A stretch of 64,000 bases of DNA, taken from positions 85,647,501 to 85,711,500 of the forward strand of contig CM027381.1 of the NCBI GenBank assembly GCA_015680905.1, read 5' to 3'. This stretch comes from Coptis chinensis (taxonomy: Eukaryota; Streptophyta; Magnoliopsida; Ranunculales; Ranunculaceae). Positions 19,949 through 30,565 of this stretch are shown one piece after another; the first letter of the stretch is position 1; each line of letters starts with the position of its first letter. Under the pieces are notes generated by a model. The model searched no databases and was not told the DNA's origin. It saw only the letters and a list, made by a program, of their open reading frames with translations. Position numbers and translations under genes: made by a program.

Positions 19949-22705
19949 TCAAACAATTTCAATCATTTTCGCCTCGTCCTCTTCTTCATTCTCCTCTTCG
20001 TCCTCGTTTTCGTTCTCGTTCTCGTCATCGTCTTTCGTCCTCTAACTCTAACTATACATCTACTACTGTAAAGCAAAAAGAATAGAAAACGTCAAGTTTT
20101 AAAGGCAATTGCGATAAGATGGGATACTACGAATTAAGCTTAAGGAGGCAATATTATACTTACTTGGGCCGTTTTTTATGTTTGGATTTTCAGGACAATT
20201 TCATCTGTCATGGTTAACACCAACTTTATTACAACATGTACATCTCCTCTCTGTCTTTGCTTTGGCTTTTGCGCATGCTTGTTCAAGACCCCTTTTTATT
20301 CTACCAATGGCCTTAGTTTTCTTTTAAATCTTCACGACTTTTTTTCTTCCTTTTGTTTGAGAGATGTTAGGATTCTAAAGTAAAACTTGGGATGGGTCGT
20401 CAAGTGGCGGTGCTGAACTATCACCAACGGTGCATGAATTAACAACAGAGTCAACTTCCTTCTTTTTCTTGAGCTCCACTGACAGTTCTTGTAGTCTTTG
20501 CAGCATTAATTTGTAAGTTTTATCAGTTTCCGTAGCTTCATAAACCAACTGATTAGCAACTATTTGAAGTTGAGTAGTTCTCACTTCTCAGTATATTATC
20601 TCAGAGTTCTCATGGCCACTTACTAGTCCACGGTCATACTCAGCTCTATACTTATTTGCCCCTTTCATCCACCTCTTAAGAATAAAGTGCTCGGGAATCT
20701 CAATATCACGACTCTGAAATACCTTTATGAGGTGTCCACAAGGTATCCCCAGAAACTCAAAAATTTTGCATTCACAATTACCTTCTTTTGTCGTTGGGTT
20801 GAGCTTCACCTTCCATTCACGCTCGTCACCTATAACGAAGGGAAGTTACATTGTAGTAATGAAGATTGAGTTTCATTGTAAAAGTAGATGAGATGTAGTA
20901 ATGAAGGGAAGTCACCTATAACTTCGCGACTTATAAGGTTCTGTTGCCGTTAGTGTCTTTTTCATCATCATGCAAGACATACTCGGTTTCAACTATATAT
21001 CTCGAATTCTTGCTTAAACCTATCATACACATTCCTTGTATACACACTTGATGCACTCTTCAAGAGAAAGGAATTATTGCTTACAATCCGATTCGAGTGT
21101 TTAGTAATATAATCCTCTTTTTTTTTCTCTTTCAACAATCTTTATCAAGCACTTATCATTCTTCACTACAAACTCTCTAAGAGTTGTCGTAGATGTGAAA
21201 AAATTCTTGTAAAAAGAATTCATGCTTTCAGAACGCCCGTAGTCGGTCTTAGGCATAAAAAGTATCAAAGTGATAAACTGGAGCCCATTTGTGTTGAATC
21301 TTGTACATCTCTTGAAGCCATTCATTCTCATCCAACTTAAAACTAGACATCAATTCTGCCCACCTCCTTTCAAACACATCAAAAATAAATATTTTCCGAA
21401 TACATTGTTTGAATTCTTTTTTGAATTTTGACCTCGCTCCTGTAATAATAATTTGGAAGCTTTTCAAGGAGCTTCTTCATAATGTGCCATAGGCAAAATC
21501 TATGTCGAGTATTAGGGAATACCGTACCAATAGCTAGAGTCATAGCTCTATCTTGATATGTGATAATTGCAGATGGGGCACGTCTTCCCATAGCTCCAAG
21601 CCAAGTCTCAAAAACCCACTAAAAAGAATCTTCTATTTCATCCAAAAGCAGTGCACAACCAAATTGGATTGATTGCATATGGTGGTTAACTCAAGTAAAT
21701 GGGGCGAATGACATTTCATATACATTCTTATGATATGTAGTGTCAAATAAAACCATGTCACCAAAATATTGATACTGTGTACGCGACCGACCATCTACCC
21801 AGAAAAAATTAATGACCCTTGCTTCATGATTTATCTGTATTGTATAAAAGAAATTATGATCCTCTATACTTTTCTTCTTGAAAAAATGAAGCACCGCGGT
21901 AGCATCACCTCTCACCAGTTTCTTGTATTCTTTCGAAGGGCCCAAATGGTTCCAACAATCCCTATCATCAAAACCAGTTTGTACTCCGTCAAGTATATCA
22001 ACGACTTTATTCACAGGTGCACCACCATCACGAAATGAGTCAATCAACATCTTAGCTGCAACATACATATTTCTATTAACAGGCATACGCATCCTTTTTG
22101 CCAGACTAACCAGATTGTGATTGTGCTCGCAAGTAAATTTCACCACTTTTTAGATTCCACTATTTTGCTGCTTTGTCAACCTCATTGAAGCAAGGCACCC
22201 ATATTTAACTGTATGTGTGTTTCTTTTTCTCACTTCTTTCTAAGTTCCATCCACATTCATATTTTTGCCTCCTCGATCTCTATAAATCCCAAAACGCGAG
22301 CAAGTCATTTGAACACTACTAACTTCATCCGAACGAGAATATGATTTTTCCGAGCTTCGAATTACGGGACTAAATCCAAACAATTTTCCGTAATCTATAT
22401 AAAATTGCTTTGCAGCCTCAAGAGTTTCAAAACACATTCCCAAACATAGTGGCTTCACAATTTCCACTTCGACTTCAAACTCCGGAGGTTAAATAGAGGA
22501 AGAACATGCCGTATAAGGCTCGGGTACTGCAAATAAATGTGTCCACACGTCAATTACAAAAAAAAAAAAAAAAAAAAAAATAAATACAATAATACAGTAT
22601 TAAATTCGTTGGTAGAAATCGAAAATAAAATTGAAACATTAGTTGCTCACCTGAACTATATTCTTCCTGCTCTCCAACTTCATCAATCAATATGGAGTTG
22701 TCCAT
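19949..22705 (-). pseudogene. FAR1/FRS-type MULE transposase gene, decayed
   Basis: Read on the minus strand. Exon 1 (22705-22651) encodes MDNSILIDEVGEQEEYSS and ends at a GTGAGC donor; exon 2 starts at 22526 after TTTGCAG. Next come a FAR1 DNA-binding region (about 22470-22080: FETLEAAKQFYIDYGK, GFSPVIRSS, then FTCEHNHNLV), the MULE transposase core (about 21900-21100: FFWVDGRSRTQYQYFGDMVL, RHRFCLWHIMKKL), a SWIM zinc finger (about 20790-20700: CECKIFEFLGIPCGHLIKVF) and a leucine-rich coiled-coil tail (20584-20375). An acidic Glu/Asp/Asn-rich stretch ending MIEIV and TGA at 19949 may be the last exon. Several in-frame stops (for example TAA shortly after the exon 2 start and TAG between the FAR1 segments) and frame changes show it is dead. 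FAR1/FHY3 proteins are domesticated relatives; position between the TIRs argues for a transposase. Confidence 0.8.
20862..20912. repeat. Copy of the GRF gene's 3' end inside the FAR1 gene
   Basis: TGAGTTTCATTGTAAAAGTA then GTAGTAATGAAGGG here matches TGAGTTTCGTTGTAAAATTA then GTAGTAATGAAGGG at 18131-18175, the last codons and stop region of the GRF frame. It lies between the SWIM part and the transposase core of the decayed gene. Confidence 0.7.
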
Positions 22706-22936
22706 ATTTTGGAGAGAGAGTCATCTATACTTCAAAAGTGGTGCACCTTTCTTCAATTCTGAAAATATGAATAAGCAGGACCATATAAAATTAGAGCTAC
22801 AACTCTTCAACCATATAATACCGTTGGATCACGCTAGAAGAAAATATTGTGTAGCTAGGAAGAAAACCAAAATAATTTCATGCACGCACAGGCCCAAGCC
22901 CATACCAAAAAGGCCTAATATTCAAATGAAGAGGAA

Positions 22937-23125
22937 ATGGCCGTCACTGCTAAAACCTCTTCACTTCCACTCCAACCAAAGGACCACTTTCAATTTCAAG
23001 CTCTCCCCTCAAAACCCAAATCCTTTAACTTCGTCCCCAACTCCTCAAATTTCAAAATTTCACTCAAAAAAAGAAATGCTAAAATCTCTGCTCTCAATAT
23101 TAGTTCCATTAATACCATTTACTTA
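22937..23125 (+). pseudogene. Possible captured first exon with a transit peptide
   Basis: The frame begins MAVTAKTSSLPLQPKDHFQF and goes on through LPSKPKSFNFVPNSSNFKIS and LKKRNAKISALNISS. It is rich in Ser, Lys, Asn and Pro with almost no acidic residues, the composition of a chloroplast transit peptide, and the upstream sequence (GGCCCAAGCCCATA, AGGCCTAATA) resembles a plant leader. It sits between the FAR1 start exon and the right TIR, where Pack-MULEs often carry host fragments. The parent gene is not recognised. An overlapping frame (22692-23126) is also open, so coding is not proven. Confidence 0.4.
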
Positions 23126-23317
23126 AAGCTACAACTCTTTAACCTCTCTGTTTCTTCAAAATAGAGCTTTATCGTCAGTCGGGAAAGTGCTTGTCAGTTG
23201 TCATTAAAGTGTAGTAGGCAATCAAAATGTTTCAAGAGCTTCAGTTACAACACATCAGCTTTATGACACATAAATTACAGAAAAGTTAAGCATTTACCTA
23301 TAAGACCCAAAATGCCA

Positions 23318-23578
23318 AATGAACCTCCTTTATCTTTTATGGATTGCACACAACAAATTTTGTTTTCGATTTCTCTGAAGAGAGAAAGAGAGAGGAGAGA
23401 GATTGGTGAAATTGGAGAGCAAATTCTATATTTGGCTTCGGTCAAATTTTGTTTCTGAAAATACCCTCTTATATTTAGTCATTTAGAACTCGGCCAAATT
23501 TTTGTCACATCCGTTGGATTGCACCAGATGAAATGCCGAGATTCACTGTGCCCATAATGTGGCTACAGTGCCTGTGGA
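23318..23578 (-). repeat. MULE right terminal inverted repeat
   Basis: Inverted counterpart of 15932-16204. It contains TCACATCCGTTGGATTGCA, GATTCACTGTG and GTGGCTACAGTGCCTGTGG. Confidence 0.85.
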
Positions 23579-23581
23579 TGT

Positions 23582-24000
23582 ATATTGAAACGGGAATAGT
23601 TGTCCCGTCTGACCCATTGCTATAATTGTGAAAATAGTTGTGAATTTAACAATTGCTGTGATGGAAACGTGGTTTTAGCAGCGCGTTGGTGACCCAAATT
23701 TCCAAAATAATTGCTATCTGTCACATTAGAAACGGGTTTTAGTATTGATGATGCTCTCATTCAAACGTTAACGACAACCTTTGCCACATGTAATTTTGAG
23801 TCATTGATTGAAATTAACAATCATTTGAATTAGTATTAACTATATTTTAGATTTTTTGCAGAAAAGCGAGATCGATCTCTTGTTGTGCCAAATCATACTG
23901 CTGAATTTTATACACATGGCCAGTCCTGGGCTTTTGTTGTCTAAGCCCTTGCACGGGCTAAGCCAAAACCAGGTCCCCCATTAAGCACAAAAAAGCCCTG
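23582..24000. promoter_or_regulatory. Upstream region of the purine gene, duplicated at 62.2 kb
   Basis: This stretch from the MULE to just before the start codon has a second copy at 62213-63352 (shared phrases GAAACGGGAATAGTTGTC, AGCGCGTTGGTGACCCAAAT, AAAGCGAGATCGATCTCTTG, GGGCTTTTGTTGTCTAAGCC). It should hold the promoter and 5' leader; no clear TATA box was found. The GGGCTAAGCC- and AAAAGCCC-type motifs resemble the site II/telo-box class of growth-linked plant promoters, which is only a suggestion. Confidence 0.6.
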
Positions 24001-24075
24001 TCTATACAACAACAATCGAACTAAAACCTCAGCTTTTTTCAGCCGAAAAAAATCTCCCCACCACTCCAAGCCTAA

Positions 24076-27000
24076 ATGATGGCTGCCGTTGCGGATATTA
24101 CCGCGGTGGAGGTATGATATTAGTTACTGTTTCATTTCGTATTATATATTGTTTTGTTTTATTGTGTTGTTTTTTCTTTTTACTACAGGGTTCATGTAGG
24201 CAAAATTTGTTTTTTCCAAGGAATTCATGTAAAGTATTAAAGAGTCATATGCTGCTGCTTTGGGGTTCTTTACATAGACAGAGGTCATTGCCAGCGTTGT
24301 CGTATAGAAATAATACTCCCAAGGCGGTTGTTTCAAGAAATGTGGAATCTAGTGAGGTTGGAGGTTCTGATGACAAGGTTATGCATTATTACCGTGTCCC
24401 TTTGATGCAGGAGAGTGCTACTGCTCAACTTCTTAAGTTGGTTCAGACAAAGGTTTCTAGTGAAATAGTTGATTTGAAGACAGAACACTGTTTTAATATT
24501 GGGGTTGATTCGCCTCTTTCGGATGAGAAGCTTCAAGTCCTTAAATGGCTTCTTGGAGAAACGTATGAACCGGAGAATTTAGGGACAGTTACTTTTCTTC
24601 ACAAGGAGAAGCGGAATGGTGCCTATGCTGTTGTTGTTGAGGTTGGGCCTCGTTTGTCTTTTACAACAGCCTGGTCAGCTAATGCCGTATCCATTTGTCG
24701 TGCTTGTGGGCTGACAGAGATTACTCGGTTAGAGAGGTCGAGACGTTACTTGTTGTATGTTAAGGCAGGAAGTGATTTTCTACAAGAATCTCAGCTTAAT
24801 GAGTTTGTGACGATGGTTCATGATAGAATGACAGAGTGTGTTTATCCTCAGATGCTCACTTCATTCAAGACGAGTGTAGTTCCAGAGAAAGTGAGTTATG
24901 TGCCAGTCATGGAGAGGGGACGAGTAGCATTGGAGGAAATCAACAAGAAAATGGGGTTTGCATTTGATGAACAAGACATAGAGTATTACACATGGCTGTT
25001 TAAGGATGAAATCAAGCGGGACCCTACAACAGTGGAACTCTTCGATATTGCACAGTCTAACAGTGAGCACAGTAGGCATTGGTTCTTTACTGGAAAGATT
25101 GTTGTAGATGGACAGCCGATGAGTAGGACACTGATGCAAATTGTGAAGAGCACTCTGAAGGCCAACCCCAACAATTCAGTAATTGGCTTCAAGGACAATT
25201 CTAGTGCAATCAGGGGTTCCAAGTGAATCAGTTGCGTCCGGTCCAACCTGGTTTGACATCTCCATTGAGCCCAACTACCCGGGACCTTGATATCTTATTT
25301 ACAGCTGAGACTCATAACTTCCCATGTGCTGTTGCTCCTTATCCTGGCGCTGAGACAGGAGCTGGTGGTCGCATCAGGGATACCCATGCTACAGGAAGGG
25401 GTTCATTTGTAGTGGCATCGACAGCTGGTTATTGCGTTGGGAACCTTCGTATGGAAGGCTCATATGCTCCTTGGGAAGATTCAGCATTCAGTTATCCATC
25501 TAATTTGGCTTCTCCACTGCAGATTCTCATTGAGGCCAGCAATGGTGCTTCTGATTACGGGAATAAGTTCGGAGAACCCTTGATTCAAGGGTACACTAGA
25601 ACTTTTGGGATGAGGCTCCCAAATGGAGAAAGGCGGGAGTGGTTGAAGCCAATCATGTTCAGTGCTGGGATTGGGCAGATTGACCACTCCCACATAACAA
25701 AGGGAGAGCCTGAGGTTGGATATCTAGTGGTGAAGATAGGTGGTCCAGCATATCGGATTGGAATGGGAGGTGGAGCTGCATCTAGCATGGTTAGTGGTCA
25801 GAATGATGCGGATCTGGATTTTAATGCCGTACAGCGAGGTGATGCAGAGATGGCACAGAAGTTGTATCGGGTCGTCCGTGCTTGTGTGGAAATGGGGGAG
25901 AACAACCCAATCATTAGCATTCATGATCAGGGTGCGGGTGGTAATTGTAATGTTGTGAAGGAAATAATTTATCCTAAGGGTGCTGAGATTGATATTCGAG
26001 CAGTGGTAGTTGGTGACCATACTATGTCAGTTTTGGAGATATGGGGTGCTGAGTATCAAGAGCAAGATGCAATATTGGTGAAGCCTGAAAGCCGTCAACT
26101 GTTGCAGAGTATTTGTCAAAGAGAAAGGTTGTCAATGGCTGTTATTGGAACTATAAATGGTAAAGGACGAGTAGTATTAGTTGACAGCTTAGATGTGGAA
26201 CAGTGTAGATCTAGCGGCCTTCCTCCTCCCCGTCCTGTAGTCGATTTTGAGCTTGAGAAAGTACTTGGGGACATGCCTCAGAAAACATTTGAGTTTACTC
26301 GGGTAGACCAACCCTTAGAAGCACTTGATATTGCCCCAGCGACCACCTTAAAGGACGCATTAAAAAGGGTATTGAGACTTCCTTCTATCGGTTCTAAACG
26401 CTTTTTGACAACTAAAGTTGACAGGTGTGTAACGGGTCTTGTGGCACAACAGCAAACAGTGGGCCCCTTGCAGATTACTCTTTCTGATGTTGCTGTTATT
26501 GCTCAGTCATATAATGAGCTCACTGGGGGTGCTTGTGCTATTGGGGAGCAACCTTTGAAGGGTTTGCTGAATCCAAAAGCCATGGCGAGACTGGCTGTCG
26601 GGGAAGCACTTACAAACCTTATTTGGGCCAGGGTTTCATCTCTTTCTGATGTAAAGGCTAGTGTAAATTGGATGTATGCTGCCAAGCTTGATGGGGAAGG
26701 AGCAGTAATGTATGATGCTGCTGTGGCACTATCAGAAGCAATGATCGAGCTGGGTATTGCAGTTGATGGGGGAAAGGACAGTCTTTCAATGGCAGCCCGT
26801 GCATCAGGTGAAGTCGTCAAGGCTCCTGGAAATCTCGTCGTTAGTGCATACGTCACTTGCCCAGATATAACATTGACAGTGACCCCAGATCTGAAGCTCC
26901 AAGACGATGGGATCCTACTTCACATTGATTTGGGAAAAGGAAAGCGACGTTTAGGTGGATCTGCTCTTGCTCAGGTGTTTGACCAAATTGGAGATGAGTG

Positions 27001-28597
27001 CCCCGATCTTGACGATGTTCCTTATCTCAAAAGAGTCTTTGAAGCTACACAGGATTTGCTTGCAGATGGCTTAATCTCTGCAGGTAATTTTTTTTTTGGC
27101 TAGTTAAGTTTCTGTTATATTAATAAATAAGAAAAAGTACAAGGTGATAGTTGATCCAAGGATTTCTAGGTTTACAGATCCTAGAATCCAAAGAAAATGC
27201 ACCTATTAAGAATTTACAAATCTGAAATAGATAGAAACAGGGTCCTCCCATTTATAGATTAGTGGTAGTCTCCCGTCATACAACACTCTAGAGTCAACTT
27301 GGATACTGATTTATTAATCTCTGCAGGTCATGATATTAGTGATGGTGGATTGATTGTAAGCATTCTGGAGATGGCATTTGCTGGAAACTGTGGGGTCTGC
27401 TTGGATCTAAACTCACAAGGTGGGAGCCTCTTCCATGTACTTTTCTCAGAAGAACTTGGCCTTATTCTTGAGGTTAGCAAGAAGAACTTGGATACTGTCA
27501 AGGGGAAGCTTCACGCTGTTGGCATTTCTACTGAGGTTATTGGAAAGGTGACCAAGTCTCCCACAATAGAACTCCGGGTTAATGGTGCAGTTCAAATGAA
27601 AGAGGAAACTTCTGACCTTAGAGACATGTGGGAGGATACAAGTTTCCAACTCGAGGGGTTTCAGAGGCTGGCATCCTGTGTGGAATTAGAAAAAGAGGGG
27701 CTGAAGAACAGGCGTGCACCTTCTTGGGATTTATCTTTCACTCCAGCATCCACAGATGATAAATGGTTTGCAGTTGCTGCTAAACCGAAAGTAGCTGTAA
27801 TTCGAGAAGAAGGAAGCAATGGTGATAGGGAAATGTCTGCTGCATTCTATGCTGCTGGTTTTGAACCATGGGATGTCACAATGTCAGACCTTCTTCAGGG
27901 GGCGATCTCTCTCGATGAGTTCCGTGGAATTGCATTTGTAGGAGGTTTCAGTTATGCCGATGTATTGGGTTCAGCTAAAGGTTGGTCGGCCTCTATCCGC
28001 TTCAATGAGCCTCTCCTAAAACAATTTCAAGAGTTCTACAACCGTCCTGATACGTTCAGCATTGGGGTTTGCAATGGATGCCAGCTCATGGCTCTGCTGG
28101 GATGGGTGCCAGGAGCCGAGGTTGGGGGCGTCCATGGAGTGGGGGCAGATCCATTGCAGCCAAGGTTCATCCACAATGAGTCAGGCCGATTTGAGTGTCG
28201 CTTCATAAGTGTGACGATTGGGGATTCTCCTGCAATAATGTTTAAAGGAATGGCAGGTAGTACATTGGGTGTGTGGGCTGCTCATGGTGAGGGAAGGGCA
28301 TATTTTCCTGACGATGGCATACTTGATCGGGTCCTTGAGTCAAACTTAGCACCACTTAGATACTGTGATGATGATGGGAAAACAACCGAGGTTTATCCTT
28401 TTAATCCGAATGGATCCCCGTTGGGAGTGGCTGCACTTTGTTCGCCTGATGGTAGACATTTGGCTATGATGCCTCATCCTGAGCGATGCTTCCTGATGTG
28501 GCAGTTCCCATGGTACCCCAAGCATTGGAATGTTGACAAGAAAGGTCCCAGCCCATGGCTGCGGCTATTTCAAAATGCAAGAGAGTGGTGCTCTTAA
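24076..28597 (+). CDS. PUR4: Phosphoribosylformylglycinamidine synthase (FGAM synthase), plastid/mitochondrion-targeted
   Basis: Glutamine- and ATP-dependent conversion of FGAR to FGAM, fourth step of purine synthesis. Three exons: 24076-24111 (MMAAVADITAVE), 24189-27083 and 27327-28597, about 1,400 residues, matching the plant enzyme. An N-terminal basic, Ser/Arg-rich targeting region comes first, then the PurS-like part (EVGPRLSFTTAWSANAVSIC), FGAM-synthase cores with SNSEHSRHWFF, TAETHNFPCAVAPYPGAE, GGGAASSMVSGQ, HDQGAGGNCNV and DGGKDSLSMAA, and a C-terminal glutaminase with nucleophile Cys near residue 1226 (GVCNGCQLMALLGW) and the His/Glu pair in MMPHPERCF. One oddity: in the GGGGTT run at 25213-25218 one base seems missing, so the frame runs to TGA at 25224 while homology continues in the next frame (VNQLRPVQPG). 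That is either an assembly error or a disabling change; all else looks functional. Possible 3' UTR intron at about 28609-28713. Confidence 0.93.
24112..24188 (+). other. Intron 1 of the FGAM synthase gene
   Basis: 77 bp, GTATGA to TACTACAG, phase 0, splitting the targeting peptide. Joining GTG GAG to GGT TCA TGT restores the expected N-terminal run (AVE then GSCRQNLFFPRNS), so this splice was chosen over a start inside the open stretch at 24114. Confidence 0.8.
27084..27326 (+). other. Intron 2 of FGAM synthase, bounded by 15-bp direct repeats
   Basis: The 15-mer TTAATCTCTGCAGGT occurs at 27071-27085 and again at 27314-27328. Splicing at CAG/GT in each copy removes exactly 243 bp and leaves the conserved AGHDISDGG intact (phase 1). 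The insert proper (27086-27313) starts AA then ten T, so on the minus strand it ends in a poly(A)-like tail. The layout is that of a retroposed piece with a target duplication that supplied both splice sites. Confidence 0.8.
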
Positions 28598-29463
28598 AAG
28601 TTGAGACAGGTATACTATTATTTTTCTATTTCCTTCTTAAAATTTGTTCTTCTTTAATCTTCGCTGATTCTTTTGGTCATTTTTTATGTGCTTATATTTG
28701 TGATCTTTTGCAGATGGTTGGTTTAGAAGATATAGGCCGTCAAATTTTGACACATAATAGAGGTACGTACTGCATTAAGTGTGGTAGAAAGTAGAAACTT
28801 TTATGTTGTTATTCCAGTTCTCTATCCTCAAAGCTTAATCTTTGTGTTTCGTCACGACTTCTCGCCACATATAAATGACCTCCCTTTACTTTACTTTGTA
28901 ACCATTTTCATGTTGTTTCTTTTAGTATTTTCCATGAAAATGACCAACCTTTTTGGTCGCGACAAATCGTCAAAAAAGTTAATGTCGTATGCATTTTTTT
29001 ATTTTCCTCTACCCCATGCATTTTTTGATCATTTCATGCTCATATTCAGTGTTGTATTCACAGGTTTACTTTTTTGGAGCCTAATAATTCGTTACCACAA
29101 CGATAAAGGTATTTAACCTTATGCTAATGTAACACCATCTCATGGCAAACAGTTGAATAAATCTGCACAAACTTGGTCTCAACAGAAAAAGTTAATTTTT
29201 GAACTCATATTCGATGTCTTATAGGCTCGATCCTGTGTTCAAAGCTTCCTGGAAGTTCCCTTCTGTGACAATAACATTCTACGCCACCGTAAGGTTTGTC
29301 ACCTTTGACATTGCTTATTCATTATAATTATGGTATTTATTGTGAATATGGTGATTGAGTATGTCTCTGTGAAGGCAGTATGCAGTTGTTCTCCTCATCT
29401 ATCTTAGGCCTTTGTATAACCCAATTATGAAAAAAATAAGAAAAAGTCACCGGTTGTATCATT
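28598..29463. other. 3' flank of the purine gene
   Basis: Holds the 3' UTR, probably with an intron (GACAG/GTATAC near 28609 to TTTTGCAG near 28713). A hydrophobic frame at 28781-29116 has no ATG-anchored homology that I recognise and is probably chance in a T-rich region. Confidence 0.4.
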
Positions 29464-29591
29464 TTTCTGAAGAGATTAATATATTTAACCTTATGGTTAG
29501 AAGTTTGTGTCCGCTGTGTTAGTGATTCTTCTGAAGAGATTAATATATTTAAGCTTATGGTTAGAAGTTTGTGTTCTCTGTGTTAGTGTGT
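29464..29591. repeat. 64-bp tandem duplication
   Basis: CTGAAGAGATTAATATATTT at 29467 recurs at 29531, followed in both by TTATGGTTAGAAGTTTGTGT and TCTGTGTTAGTG-like sequence. Few differences, so fairly recent. Confidence 0.9.
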
Positions 29592-29795
29592 TGATCTCAT
29601 ATTTGCTTAAACTATACTAACTGTGCTTATGATAAATAAGATTGCTTTAAGTCCTCACAGTTTGGGATCTCCTGTGCGGAGAAGATATACTGTATAAACT
29701 AAGAGTTTCTGAAGAATGAATTTATTTATATTATCTCAAAATAGAAAGTTACAAGTATTTATACAAGCTTCTCTAATCAATCTAGCTATCCTAAC

Positions 29796-30565
29796 TTTAT
29801 ACAGTTGTCACAACTGAACTCTAACTTACTATAGAGAGGTCAGCATATAAACTTATACTCTTTTGCCCTCTCTCAAGCTGAAGTGTACAACACTGAGAGC
29901 TTGAAGTGCATAAGCTTTACCCTCTCTGAAGATGAAGTGTCAGAAAAACTTTAATACTTTGCATTACCCTTTCTCACTTGGATGTTGCCTCACTGACACT
30001 GTACTGGAGAGTCTGAAACCTTGAAGCAGAAAGTCCCTTAGTGAAAATATATGCTAGCTGACCATGTGTGCATAGATATTTCACTTCAATTACTTTGTTC
30101 ACAACAAGTTCTCTGATGTAATGGTAGTCCATCTCGACATGTTTTGTCCTAGCATGAAAAATGGGATTGGATGCAAGAGCTTTATATAGTTGTCACAAAT
30201 GAACTCTAACTTACTATAGAGAGGTCAGCATATAAACTTATACTCTTTTACCCTCTCTCAAGCTGAAGTGTACAACACTGAGAGCTTGAAGTGCATAAGC
30301 TTTACCCTCTCTGAAGATGAAGTGTCAGAAAAACTTTAATACTTTGCATTTTCCTTTCTCACTTGGATGTTGCCTCACTGACACTGTACTGGAGAGTCTG
30401 AAACCTTGAAGCAGAAAGTCCCTCAGTGAAAATATATGCTAGCTGACCATGTGTGCATAGATATTTCACTTCAATTACTTTGTTCACAACAAGTTCTCTG
30501 ATGTAATGGTAGTCCATCTCGACATGTTTTGTCCTAGCATGAAAAATGGGATTGGATGCAAGAGC
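29796..30565. repeat. 385-bp tandem duplication at the 3' end of the Copia fossil
   Basis: 29796-30180 and 30181-30565 are near-identical (offset 385). Each contains the inner part of the 3' LTR and the adjoining end of the internal region, so an extra LTR piece lies inside the element. The very high identity shows the duplication is younger than the LTR divergence. Confidence 0.9.

Larger units (their letters stand above)
15932..23578. mobile_element. Mutator-like element (MULE) with long TIRs and captured exons
   Basis: Inverted copies of about 260 bp close both ends (15932-16204 and 23318-23578). Between them lie a FAR1-type MULE transposase gene (minus, decayed), a GRF zinc-finger gene (plus, open), an ATG2 exon directly inside the left TIR, and a transit-peptide-like exon just inside the right TIR. 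Mobilisation would be by the MULE transposase in the nucleus; the present copy cannot supply one itself. The left flank is a TA repeat. The right flank ATGTATATTG is also TA-like, so no clean 9-bp target duplication can be read. The outermost 12 or so bases seen at the left are not matched at the right. The element ends about 500 bp upstream of the purine-gene start codon. Confidence 0.8.

Noticed and set aside
19980-20045. Simple CT-rich repeat
   Set aside because: On the minus strand it encodes an acidic tail ending MIEIV and stop, so it was kept as a likely last exon of the FAR1-type gene rather than listed as a separate repeat.
28781-29116. Hydrophobic 111-codon frame downstream of the purine gene
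   Set aside because: T-rich sequence easily gives Phe/Leu/Val-rich frames; no motif, probably 3' flank.
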